Counted from the first letter of the stretch, positions 1 through 6,706 are shown. The stretch: 7,059 nt of DNA from CAZAGT01 sp964484515 (GCA_964484515.1 CAZAGT010000278.1:1-7059), one strand, 5' to 3'. The notes: generated from the sequence alone by a model not told the origin. Numbers and translations: made by a program.

Positions 1-258
1 GGCGCTACCCGAGGCGGCCGAAGGGCCACCTGGGAATAAGCCGGGCTGGGTGCCTCTGCTCATTCTGCCAATCTGCGTCGGCCGCCTTGCTTGGCAGCTT
101 CTTCCGCGTTCGAGCGGGTATCGTTTCGTTTTTGAAAAGAGATCCCCATGGCCGGACGTCGACTTGTTTCAAAAACCTAAATTGATACGCCGTTTCTAAG
201 CTCCGTGTTTCTGAATCTTTTCTCGTATCAAACGTCATGAGATGAGGTCGTCAAAGCC
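1..258. other. Left flank with no convincing gene
   Basis: I see no supported gene here. One minus-strand open frame of 77 codons (5-238) has no ribosome site, no recognisable motif and an arginine/proline-rich tail, so I treat it as chance. An inverted repeat CTGCCAA / TTGGCAG lies at 65-71 and 91-97 with a 19-nt loop. It is not followed by a T-tract on either strand, so it is a poor terminator candidate. No clear intrinsic terminator for the operon was found in 1-424. Confidence 0.5.
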
Positions 259-414
259 TTAACGCCCGGGCGAACACGCTCCAAAGAATCTGAAAGTGTC
301 AAATTCAAGTACCAATTTCATGGAGTTTCCCGGTTGATCAATCTGGCCGCCTTGCGGCTGGTCTGAGTTCTCAAAAAGAACTACATCCGGGCATGCGGAT
401 TTCTTCTCGGCCAT
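259..414 (-). CDS. Small ORF of 51 codons after the ferredoxin gene, hypothetical
   Basis: An open frame of 51 codons starts with ATG (414-412) and ends with TAA, 10 nt after the stop of the ferredoxin-like gene and on the same strand. The product begins MAEKKSACPDVVLFENSDQP and ends FFGACSPGR. It has two cysteines (residues 8 and 47), a polar Gln/Gly/Pro-rich middle and a hydrophobic LVLEFDTFRFF stretch, with no signal peptide or membrane helix. I recognise no family. A GAGG overlapping the ferredoxin stop codon lies about 12 nt upstream, rather far for a ribosome site. Third codon positions are visibly less GC-rich than in the upstream genes. It may be a real small operon protein, a remnant of a decayed gene, or chance; position is the main support. 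Confidence 0.35.
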   Translation of the reverse strand: MAEKKSACPDVVLFENSDQPQGGQIDQPGNSMKLVLEFDTFRFFGACSPGR

Positions 415-424
415 GACAGTGGCG

Positions 425-928
425 TTACCTCTTTAATTTGAAGGCCCTGGCTTGCATCGACCATTCCCGCGGCCCCTCGATGGTGATGACGGCGGTCTGA
501 TCCATGCTCTCCGTCTTTCTGACCTTCGTGACGACGGCGTCCCCCAGGGACGTTCCGGAGCGATCGAGGGCCGTCACGGTCTCTCCCTCATTTGGCAAAG
601 GAAGGAACTCGTAGGGCAAGGTCACGGCCGCCCTTTCGTCGGGGAGACTCTCGTCGACCAGAAAGATGGCCTGGCCCGGACAAATGGGCACGCACGTCCG
701 GCAACCGATACATTTGTCCTCATCCAGGTGAGGTAGGTTTGTAATGTCTTCACCCACCACGATCGCTTCCGCGCGGCAGCTGGTTTCGCAGGGGTTACAG
801 GGGATGTCTTCGATACATTCAATCACCGCCACTGTGCCCTTACGGCGTCTGGCCTCAGACGGGACTCCCGGACTGTTGACGAGCTCCTCTTCGGAGAGAA
901 AACCGGTTTGGGGCGATCTTGCAGACAT
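425..928 (-). CDS. 2x[4Fe-4S] ferredoxin-like subunit with C-terminal beta domain (PdhX-like)
   Basis: A 167-residue iron-sulfur protein. Two Cys sets bind two [4Fe-4S] clusters: C38, C44, C47, C51 (C-x5-C-x2-C-x3-C, in IECIEDIPCNPC) and C73, C76, C79, C83 (a classic C-x2-C-x2-C-x3-C with CP at the end). Residues 1-35 are a polar lead-in. Residues 100-167 look like a small beta domain with no known catalytic motif. Proteins of this plan accompany HcnB-like FAD subunits and [2Fe-2S] proteins in proline-dehydrogenase-type operons. The open frame extends upstream to 1060, but the ATG at 928 is preferred: an AAAGGA site lies seven nt upstream (936-941), and the start sits 4 nt after the FAD gene instead of deep inside it. 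It probably relays electrons for the FAD protein or for the FMN synthase; the direction of flow cannot be read from sequence. Confidence 0.87.
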   Translation of the reverse strand: MSARSPQTGFLSEEELVNSPGVPSEARRRKGTVAVIECIEDIPCNPCETSCRAEAIVVGEDITNLPHLDEDKCIGCRTCVPICPGQAIFLVDESLPDERAAVTLPYEFLPLPNEGETVTALDRSGTSLGDAVVTKVRKTESMDQTAVITIEGPREWSMQARAFKLKR

Positions 929-932
929 CCTC

Positions 933-2021
933 CTATCCTTTCGCCGCTGCCATGAGATATTCTTTGGCGACTCTGCGGGCATCGCCGTGGGAGCCGGTGC
1001 GCAGTCCGACCATATTTGCGAGCTGAGTCTCATGATGTCTCTCAAAAGAAGGATCATCAAGGTAGCCCAGGCCGTGCGCGATGGCCAATCCCGCTATCCG
1101 GCCTTCAATAATGGCGGTGCTTGCCTCTTCGATGCCCGTGGCATCGCCGGCAACGTAGATACCCTTGACAGTCGTCTGTTGGTCGGAATCATGGGCTGGC
1201 ACATGGCCCCCGAGGGAGGGCACGTAGACCATCCGGCAACCGGTCATCCTGAGGAGCTGGGTCATCGGGTTGAGGCCGACGGCAATACAGACGGTGTCCA
1301 CGTCAAGCCGTGTTTCGGTTCCCGGGATGGGCTTCCAGGCATCATCCACTTGGATCACGGTGGCACCTTCAACCCGCTCCTCGCCGTGGGCTTCCTTGAT
1401 GGTATGCGACATCATAAAGGGGACCCCGTACCGAGCGACTTTGGCCGCGTGGACGCCGTAACCTCCGATCTTGGGGGCGGCATCGATCACCGCCGCCACC
1501 CGGCAGCCGGCCTGTAGCATCTGGTAGGCGACGACCACACCCACGTTGCCGGAGCCCACCATGAGGAGGCTCTTTCCAGGCCTGATGCCGTGAATGTTGG
1601 CCATGGTCTGGGCGGCTCCGGCACCAATGACGCCCGGCAGAGTCCAGCCGGGAAAGGGGACCATGTTCTCGGAGGCGCCCGTGGCCACCAGGATCCGCTC
1701 GGCCCTGACCTGCTCCACGCGACCCTGGATGAGCACGTTCATGGCTCCCCCCTCATAGATCCCGAGCACGGCCGCATTTAGGGTCACCGTGACCCCGAGT
1801 TCGCGCGCTTCATCCAATAGGCTTTGGCCAATATCGAAGCCGCGCTCCTGCGCGCGATGTTCCTTGGAACCAAAGAACTTGTGGATTTGCTTGAAAAGTT
1901 GGCCGCCGGGGCGGTCGTTCTCATCGAAGACAATGACCTCGGCCCCGTTGCGAGCGGCCTCAATGGCTCCGGCAAGCCCCGCCGGTCCGGCCCCTACGAC
2001 GACCATCTCATATCTTTGCAC
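933..2021 (-). CDS. FAD/NAD(P)-binding oxidoreductase (HcnB / opine oxidase A / archaeal proline dehydrogenase alpha type), short form
   Basis: A 362-residue protein with the two-dinucleotide-domain fold. FAD site: VVVGAGPAGLAG (7-18), acidic VFDEN (31-35) and PGGQL (38-42). Further motifs are ATG (113-115), a second nucleotide site MVGSGNVG (154-161) and the C-terminal FAD motif YVAGDATG (289-296). Asp180, at the end of the second beta strand of the NAD domain, suggests NAD(H) rather than NADP(H). The start is GTG; a GGAG site six nt upstream supports it over the ATG at codon 6. In HcnB-like complexes this subunit passes electrons between a catalytic flavin subunit and an acceptor or NAD. 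Many homologues end in a Cys-rich BFD-type [2Fe-2S] domain. This one has no cysteine after residue 262, so it lacks that domain, and a separate iron-sulfur gene follows. It is also similar in plan to the GltD core, which leaves a glutamate-synthase reductase role open. Confidence 0.9.
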   Translation of the reverse strand: MQRYEMVVVGAGPAGLAGAIEAARNGAEVIVFDENDRPGGQLFKQIHKFFGSKEHRAQERGFDIGQSLLDEARELGVTVTLNAAVLGIYEGGAMNVLIQGRVEQVRAERILVATGASENMVPFPGWTLPGVIGAGAAQTMANIHGIRPGKSLLMVGSGNVGVVVAYQMLQAGCRVAAVIDAAPKIGGYGVHAAKVARYGVPFMMSHTIKEAHGEERVEGATVIQVDDAWKPIPGTETRLDVDTVCIAVGLNPMTQLLRMTGCRMVYVPSLGGHVPAHDSDQQTTVKGIYVAGDATGIEEASTAIIEGRIAGLAIAHGLGYLDDPSFERHHETQLANMVGLRTGSHGDARRVAKEYLMAAAKG

Positions 2022-2024
2022 AGC

Positions 2025-2342
2025 TCACTCCACAGACATTTCAGGCCCGTGGCCCCGTTGCGTCTGTACGATCATACCCGCTTGTAGAGGTTCGACACAG
2101 GTGCGGACGTTTGGGACCCCGTTGACGACCATGATACAGTCCGTGCATCGTCCGATCGCGCAGAACATGCCTCGCGGCTCTTTCCTCTTCGCCGTGTAGC
2201 GGTGGATCAGAACGCCGGAGCTCCTCAAGGCGACGGCAATCGGCTCTCCTTCGTAACCCTCCAGGGTCCGGTCATCGAAGGTAAACTGGACCTTGGGGCC
2301 CTTCTCAAACTGTTTCAGGATCGGATGTTCATCAATTCGCAT
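2025..2342 (-). CDS. Small [2Fe-2S] ferredoxin-like subunit (HcnA / SoxA N-terminal / PdhF type)
   Basis: A 105-residue protein formed by a single plant-type [2Fe-2S] domain. Cysteines 61, 66, 69 and 82 give C-x4-C-x2-C-x12-C. The segment VALRSSGVLIHRYTAKRKEPRGMFC just before and at the first ligand is typical of the N-terminal domain of sarcosine oxidase alpha and of HcnA or opine oxidase small subunits. Such proteins carry electrons between flavin subunits of amine, glycine or proline dehydrogenases. The ATG has an AAGGGA site about eight nt upstream. The stop TGA lies three nt before the GTG of the FAD oxidoreductase, so the two are surely co-translated. In canonical N-methylglutamate dehydrogenase this domain is fused into MgdC; here it stands alone. 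Fold and cluster are secure. Its partner, the neighbouring FAD protein, is inferred. Confidence 0.88.
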   Translation of the reverse strand: MRIDEHPILKQFEKGPKVQFTFDDRTLEGYEGEPIAVALRSSGVLIHRYTAKRKEPRGMFCAIGRCTDCIMVVNGVPNVRTCVEPLQAGMIVQTQRGHGPEMSVE

Positions 2343-2370
2343 CGGGTATTCCCTTCACGAGCATTTATCC

Positions 2371-3663
2371 CTAGAAGAAGCCAAAGGCCTCGGTGAAGGT
2401 GAAGTTGGTCCCCACCAAGGGGATACCGGTCATGGCACAGGCCTCGAGGGTCAGGGAGCGCAGGTCTTCCCGCTCCATATTGGCCAGCGCTGTCTTGCCG
2501 GCGGCCTTTGCCAGGATGACTGCCTCATTCGTCATCCCCTTGATATAGTTGGCCACGCGTTCGGCCGCGGCATCGATGTCCAGCTTTTGGCGGAGTTTAG
2601 GGTCTTGGGTACCGATGCCGTAGGCGCACCGGCCCTCATGGCAGCGCAGACAAACGGCGCAACCCATGGCCACCATGGCGCCGGTTCCGATCGCCACCGC
2701 GTCGGCCCCGAGCGCAAGGGCCTTTGCCACGTCGGCGCCGTCCTTAATTCCACCTGAGACGACGAGGCTCACCTCGTCCTTAACCCCCATCTCCTCAAGG
2801 GCCCGGACGGCCTGGACCACGGCCGGTAAAGTCGGGATACCCAAATGGCCGGACGCGACCACAGGCGCTGCGCCTGTTCCCGCCTCGGCCCCGTCGACCA
2901 CGATTCCGTCCACGCCGGTCTTGACCGCGATTTTGACGTCTTCCCGAACGCGGCCGGCCGCTATCTTGACGAAGATCGGAATTTCGTAGTCGGTTACATC
3001 CCTGATTTCCTGGACCTTTAGGACCATGTCGTCGGCACCAAAGATATCGCCGTGGCGGGGATGGCTGTGCAGGTCAATCCCTTCCGGGAGCTGACGAAAG
3101 GCGGCAATCTCCTTGGAGATCTTGCTCCCCATCAGGTGTCCGGCCAACCCCGGTTTGGCTCCGATGCCGGCGATGATCTCCAGGGCGTCCGCAGCCTCGA
3201 TGTTCTGGTAGGAGAACCCAAACCGGCTGGGGCATATCTGGACTACTTGCTTGTAGGAATTGTCCCTTTCCTCGGGAAGCAGGCCACCTTCACCGTTATT
3301 GATGGAGGTCCCTACGATCCGGGTCGATTTAGCCAGTGCCGTCTTGGCCTCCTTGCTGAGGGCGCCGTAGGATAGACCCGAGATCATGATCGGTGTTTCG
3401 ATCACCAACGGTTTCTTGGCGAAGCGTGCCCCCAAGACGGTCTGGGTGCGACAATCTTCCCGGTAGGTGTCGATGGAAAGACGGGAGAGCTGAGAGGGCA
3501 GGACGAGCAGGTCATCGAAGTTCGGATAGAGTTTTGTGGCCCCGCAACCGCGGATGCGGTGCGTGCCCGTATCGGCCTTATGCCTGACTTCAGCGACGGT
3601 TTCCGGATTCCAGATACCACGCTGAACATCTCTTACCTTTGGCTTTTTTGCTGCTTCACTCAT
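2371..3663 (-). CDS. glxD: FMN-binding glutamate synthase large-subunit protein (GlxD/MgsC type)
   Basis: A 430-residue synthase with the FMN-binding TIM barrel of glutamate synthase. Motifs are ISGLSYGALSKEAK (94-107), the GEGG loop (124-127), VKIAAGR (232-238), DGAEAGTGAAP (257-267, flavin and 2-oxoglutarate region) and the phosphate-binding SGGIKDG (303-309) with GADAVAIGTGAM after it. Cysteines at 335, 341 and 346 keep the C-x5-C-x4-C spacing of the GltB [3Fe-4S] site and lead into YGIGTQD; an extra Cys338 lies inside it. The protein would transfer glutaminase-derived nitrogen, or methylamine, onto a 2-oxo-acid or glutamate. In methylotrophs the homologue MgsC makes N-methylglutamate. It lacks the glutaminase and GXGXG domains because these are the two preceding genes. 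It starts at an ATGA overlap with only a weak ribosome site, so translation is probably coupled. A 28-nt gap separates it from the [2Fe-2S] gene. The family is secure; the exact reaction is inferred. Confidence 0.93.
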   Translation of the reverse strand: MSEAAKKPKVRDVQRGIWNPETVAEVRHKADTGTHRIRGCGATKLYPNFDDLLVLPSQLSRLSIDTYREDCRTQTVLGARFAKKPLVIETPIMISGLSYGALSKEAKTALAKSTRIVGTSINNGEGGLLPEERDNSYKQVVQICPSRFGFSYQNIEAADALEIIAGIGAKPGLAGHLMGSKISKEIAAFRQLPEGIDLHSHPRHGDIFGADDMVLKVQEIRDVTDYEIPIFVKIAAGRVREDVKIAVKTGVDGIVVDGAEAGTGAAPVVASGHLGIPTLPAVVQAVRALEEMGVKDEVSLVVSGGIKDGADVAKALALGADAVAIGTGAMVAMGCAVCLRCHEGRCAYGIGTQDPKLRQKLDIDAAAERVANYIKGMTNEAVILAKAAGKTALANMEREDLRSLTLEACAMTGIPLVGTNFTFTEAFGFF

Positions 3664-4364
3664 GATGGCGACCCCACGGCTTGATGGGTTGGTTTGAACA
3701 GGTGATACTCGTGGCGGCCATAGACCTTGGGCACGACACTTCGGAAGTCGTCGACCCCTTGCTCGATGCCGTACTTCCGAAAAAGCGCCTCCACTTCCCG
3801 TTTTTCTTCATCCTTGATAGATGTCACGGTCACATTCCCCCCGAGCTTTTCTTCCACGGCCGGGTCGAGGACGTGGATGACGCCGTTGTACATCGATTCG
3901 CCGATCCCCTTACCGACCTCACCCAGGATGATGATTCGGCCTCCGAGGGTCATCTTGCCGCTCCACATCCCCACGTTCCCACAGACGATCAAGTTGCCGC
4001 CTTTCATGCCCCAGCCGGCGCGGCTCCCGGTATGCCCCCTCACCACGACGTTGCCGCCGATCACGGACGGCGCACAATTACTCCCCGTATTCCGCTCGAC
4101 AATGATCTCTCCGGCGCTCATGTTGTCGCCCGTATACCAGCCCGTGTTGCCCTTGATGATCGTTGTCGGACCTTGCAGAAATCCGCCCGTATAGAACCCT
4201 GTGCTTCCCTCGACCGTTATGGTCCCCTGACCTCTCAGGGCGGTTGCGAAGTTATGGACGGAGTGGGGGTTCTCTACCACGACCTCTTGGTCTTTCCTGA
4301 GCGCCTCTCGCAGCTTGCGATTCACGTCCCTGGAGCTCAGTCCAGTGATATCTAAACGGACCAT
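3660..4364 (-). CDS. glxC: GXGXG beta-helix subunit of a split glutamate synthase / N-methylglutamate synthase (GlxC/MgsB type)
   Basis: A 234-residue protein made mostly of a right-handed beta-helix, equivalent to the C-terminal GXGXG domain of GltB and related to FwdC/FmdC. The short glycine-ended turns repeat from about residue 47 to 180, for example GQGTITVEGSTG, GPTTIIKGNTG, GEIIVERNTG, GGNVVVRGHTG, GGNLIVCGNVG and GGRIIILGEVG. No catalytic residues are expected; in glutamate synthase this domain holds the glutaminase and FMN domains together around the ammonia tunnel. Residues 1-45 form a helical lead-in and 181-234 a charged tail. The ATG has an AGGAGG site nine nt upstream (4374-4379), inside the end of the glutaminase gene. 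The stop overlaps the next start as ATGA. The family is secure. The role is inferred from its partners on both sides. Confidence 0.92.
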   Translation of the reverse strand: MVRLDITGLSSRDVNRKLREALRKDQEVVVENPHSVHNFATALRGQGTITVEGSTGFYTGGFLQGPTTIIKGNTGWYTGDNMSAGEIIVERNTGSNCAPSVIGGNVVVRGHTGSRAGWGMKGGNLIVCGNVGMWSGKMTLGGRIIILGEVGKGIGESMYNGVIHVLDPAVEEKLGGNVTVTSIKDEEKREVEALFRKYGIEQGVDDFRSVVPKVYGRHEYHLFKPTHQAVGSPS

Positions 4365-5251
4365 ACCTGCACGCCTCCTGGCTCCATCTCCGTGGCATAG
4401 ACGTCGGAGATGATCGGGGTTAGCGAGATCTGTTCCGATCCGAAGAGCACGGTGCCGTCTTCACCTTCGTAGACCACCACCGGTTTGAAGGCCAACCGAT
4501 CGCGGAAGGCCCCGATCTGCTCAGGCGTAGCGGCCAGAATGGTGAAGATACCGTCGAAGGCGTCCAACGCCTTGTGAAGGGCCCCTTCCAGATCCTCCCC
4601 CCGCTCCATCATTTGATAGGCGATGAAGTGGGCGGCCATCTCGGTGTCGTTGTTGGTCTTAAACCGAATCCCCTTGTTCTCGAGGCTCCGACGCATATTG
4701 AAATAATTGGTGAACTGGCCGTTATGGACGAGGGAAAGCTCCGGATAGACATAGGATACAAAGGGGTGGGCAAAGTTGATGTTTTCGACGCTTTCGGTGG
4801 CCAGGCGCACATGCCCGATACCGTGGCTGCATCTCCCGACCTTGATGTTGTGCCGCTTTTGGAGATCTTCAGCTGAGCCCTGGTCCTTATAAACCTTCAG
4901 GTGCGGGCCAAGAGAATGGACACAGAGCTCCGGGTGAGAGTCGATGTCCCAATGCAGCGACTTCACCCGGCTCGGGTCGACATCCAGCGAGCCCTCGAAG
5001 AAGGTGAAGATCCCCTCCCCGGCATAGCTCCGGCTATTGATGACCTTGCCATGCTTTTGAATAATGCCCAGCAAGTCCTTTTCAAGGCTCGGTGCCGTCA
5101 TGGAGACCCTCGCCGCTACCTCCTTCCGTTGCTCGTAGAGGGCCACGCCGGTGGCATCGCGTCCGCGGTGGACCAATTCCTTGAGCATATTGATGAGGTC
5201 CGTTCCAAGCGTCTCGCTATTCTTCGTAATAAGCCCTGCGATTCCGCACAT
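4352..5251 (-). CDS. glxB: Class II glutamine amidotransferase subunit of a split glutamate synthase / N-methylglutamate synthase (GlxB/MgsA type)
   Basis: A 299-residue Ntn-type glutaminase that would release ammonia from an amide donor for its synthase partner. The protein begins MCGIAGL, so Cys2 becomes the N-terminal nucleophile once Met is removed; this fixes the start. Other class II motifs are HRGRDATG (28-35), GIGHVRLATES (144-154), HNGQF (176-180, oxyanion-hole Asn and Gly) and NNDTE (200-204). An insert of about 95 residues between the first two motifs separates it from short PurF-like domains and resembles the glutamate-synthase branch. The ribosome site is weak (GGGGG six nt before the ATG). 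The gene overlaps the start of the GXGXG gene by 13 nt, which suggests translational coupling and fixed stoichiometry. Together with the next two genes it rebuilds the domains of one GltB chain. The family is secure. In an N-methylglutamate pathway it would be MgsA. Confidence 0.93.
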   Translation of the reverse strand: MCGIAGLITKNSETLGTDLINMLKELVHRGRDATGVALYEQRKEVAARVSMTAPSLEKDLLGIIQKHGKVINSRSYAGEGIFTFFEGSLDVDPSRVKSLHWDIDSHPELCVHSLGPHLKVYKDQGSAEDLQKRHNIKVGRCSHGIGHVRLATESVENINFAHPFVSYVYPELSLVHNGQFTNYFNMRRSLENKGIRFKTNNDTEMAAHFIAYQMMERGEDLEGALHKALDAFDGIFTILAATPEQIGAFRDRLAFKPVVVYEGEDGTVLFGSEQISLTPIISDVYATEMEPGGVQVWSV

Positions 5252-5313
5252 AGAATGCCCCCATGATGTTGGATGTGGCCGTTCGCCTGTGCGCCCGGCG
5301 CTTCATTAGGCTC

Positions 5314-6651
5314 CTAAAAATGATAGGAGTATTCCTGGAACTCCCAGTCGGTCACGTGTTTGCGGAAGCGGGCCAGTTCGTGCTCCTTGAGGGCGACGAA
5401 GGCCCGGATCAGTTCTTCCCCCATCGCTTCGCAGATCACCTTGTCCTCCTTAAGGGCCTCCAAGGCTTCATGCAGATAGAACGGAATGGTCTCGTACGTC
5501 CCCGGCTCAACGTGGTAGATATCACCCGTTGCATGTTCGCCCGGATCGATCTTGTTTTCGATGCCGTCCAGTCCGGCGGCGAAGGCCGCGGCAAAGGCCA
5601 GGTAAGGATTGGCCGAGGCGCAGGGAGCGCGATTCTCTACTCGCGTCATGCGGCCCCGTTCTCCCGGTACGCGGCAATAGACCGTGCGGTTGTCCAGCCC
5701 CCAGGCCAGGTAGTAGGGGGCAAAGGAATCAGGGACGTAGCGTTTGTAGGAATTGATCGTCGGGGCCAGCAGGGCGGACATCCCACGCGCGTGCGCCATC
5801 TGGCCGCCCAGGAACCAGCGCATCAAATCGGACATCCCCTCTTTCCCGTTGGGATCATCGAAGAGGTTTTTGCGTGTTTCAGGATCGCTGAGGGAAAGGT
5901 GGATGTGGTAGCCGCTGCCGCCGCCGTTGGTGGTCGGTCGGCCCATGAAGGTGAGTAGGAGGTCGTTTTGCGCGGCGACCTCCTTGCAGACATATTTGAA
6001 CGTGAAGGTCTGATCAGCCATCTGCAAGGCGTGATCATATTTCCAGTTGACTTCAAACTGACCGGGGAAGAATTCATGGTTGAGATAGATGATGTCGATG
6101 CCGAGTTCAAGGAACAGGTTCTGCAACGTGCGCATCAACCCCAAGCGGTCGAGGATTGGATTTGCCTGATATACACAGGAGAGATTGGCGTTATAGAGAT
6201 CCCCGACGCGGCCCTCCCCCCGGTGGAAGATGAAGAACTCGAGCTCAGAGGCCGAAACCGGCCGTATTCCCCGATCTTCGTATCGCTTCAGAATGCGCTG
6301 CAAGACATAACGAGGGTCAACAGGATGAGGCTCGCCTTCCCGATAGGCATTGCCGATGAGCCGGGCGGTACCCTCCATGTAAGGCAACGCGGTAAACGTA
6401 CTGAGATCCGGCTTGATGGTCATGTCCTTCCATTCGATCTCATAGCCCAACCCGGTTTCCGGGGCGACGTCGTTGGCCAAGTCGAGTGCATAGGCGGCCT
6501 GAGCGAAATTGATGCCTTCCTCGGCCAAATCCTCGAGCCGTTTGGCGGGTACCATCTTGCTGCGGCAAATGCCGTAAACATCAGGAAAATCGATGCGCAG
6601 GGTATCGATGTTGGCGGCCTTCATCCTTTCCCGGATCTCTTTGATCTCCAT
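5314..6651 (-). CDS. glnT: Glutamine synthetase family enzyme, GlnT/GmaS type (type III glutamate-ammonia ligase or gamma-glutamylmethylamide synthetase)
   Basis: A 445-residue ATP-dependent ligase that joins ammonia, or in GmaS methylamine, to the gamma-carboxyl of glutamate; it should be a cytoplasmic oligomer. The N-terminal beta-grasp domain covers about residues 1-105 and the catalytic domain about 110-445. Visible active-site motifs are SELEFF (E136, E138), NHEFFPGQFE (E193, E200), the HIH metal/ATP motif (249-251), NSYKR (300-304), NRTVYCRVP (321-329) and the E-x-R motif at E339/R341 followed by NPYLA. The ATG follows a strong AGGAGGG site (6658-6664) after 6 nt, and the length is normal for the family. 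It is the first gene of the operon and precedes a GlxBCD/MgsABC set by 62 nt. The same pairing is known from rhizobial glnT-glx clusters and from the methylotroph N-methylglutamate pathway. Tyr379 lies where E. coli GlnA is adenylylated, but the flanking NLYDL consensus is lost. The family is certain; the choice of ammonia or methylamine as substrate is not. Confidence 0.93.
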   Translation of the reverse strand: MEIKEIRERMKAANIDTLRIDFPDVYGICRSKMVPAKRLEDLAEEGINFAQAAYALDLANDVAPETGLGYEIEWKDMTIKPDLSTFTALPYMEGTARLIGNAYREGEPHPVDPRYVLQRILKRYEDRGIRPVSASELEFFIFHRGEGRVGDLYNANLSCVYQANPILDRLGLMRTLQNLFLELGIDIIYLNHEFFPGQFEVNWKYDHALQMADQTFTFKYVCKEVAAQNDLLLTFMGRPTTNGGGSGYHIHLSLSDPETRKNLFDDPNGKEGMSDLMRWFLGGQMAHARGMSALLAPTINSYKRYVPDSFAPYYLAWGLDNRTVYCRVPGERGRMTRVENRAPCASANPYLAFAAAFAAGLDGIENKIDPGEHATGDIYHVEPGTYETIPFYLHEALEALKEDKVICEAMGEELIRAFVALKEHELARFRKHVTDWEFQEYSYHF

Positions 6652-6657
6652 GACGAA

Positions 6658-6664
6658 CCCTCCT
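6658..6664 (-). promoter_or_regulatory. Strong ribosome binding site of the glutamine synthetase gene
   Basis: AGGAGGG on the minus strand, six nt before the ATG at 6651. It is the strongest ribosome site of the operon and settles the start codon of the first gene. Confidence 0.75.
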
Positions 6665-6674
6665 GTCCGAGGCG

Positions 6675-6706
6675 AAAAAGTCGATCTGAAAGATTTATGA
6701 CTTTTT
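6675..6706 (-). promoter_or_regulatory. Hairpin in the operon leader
   Basis: AAAAAGTC (6675-6682) and GACTTTTT (6699-6706) form an 8-bp perfect stem. An inner 4-bp stem, ATCT/AGAT (6684-6687 and 6691-6694), shortens the loop. It lies between the predicted transcript start and the AGGAGGG ribosome site (6658-6664), ending about 10 nt before it. The T-runs on both strands give it the look of a weak two-way terminator, but the stem is AT-rich and the U-run is part of the stem. A leader control element or a terminator for transcription from either side are both possible. Confidence 0.4.

Noticed and set aside
5..238. 77-codon minus-strand open frame in the left flank
   Set aside because: No ribosome site, no recognisable motif, unusual composition; not supported beyond being open.
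344..382. Possible terminators: GCCGC/GCGGC (346-358) and AGTTCT/AGAACT (366-382)
   Set aside because: Short stems without a following U-run on the minus strand; the second lies inside the small ORF.
929..1060. Upstream extension of the ferredoxin frame to an earlier ATG
   Set aside because: It would overlap the FAD gene by over 120 nt and add a non-family sequence; the ATG at 928 has a well-placed AAAGGA.
744..1517. 257-codon plus-strand open frame opposite the FAD oxidoreductase and ferredoxin genes
   Set aside because: Antisense shadow of clear protein families; its product shows no motif.
3681..4355. 224-codon plus-strand open frame opposite the GXGXG gene
   Set aside because: Antisense shadow; His/Asp-rich product without family features, while the minus strand encodes an evident beta-helix protein.
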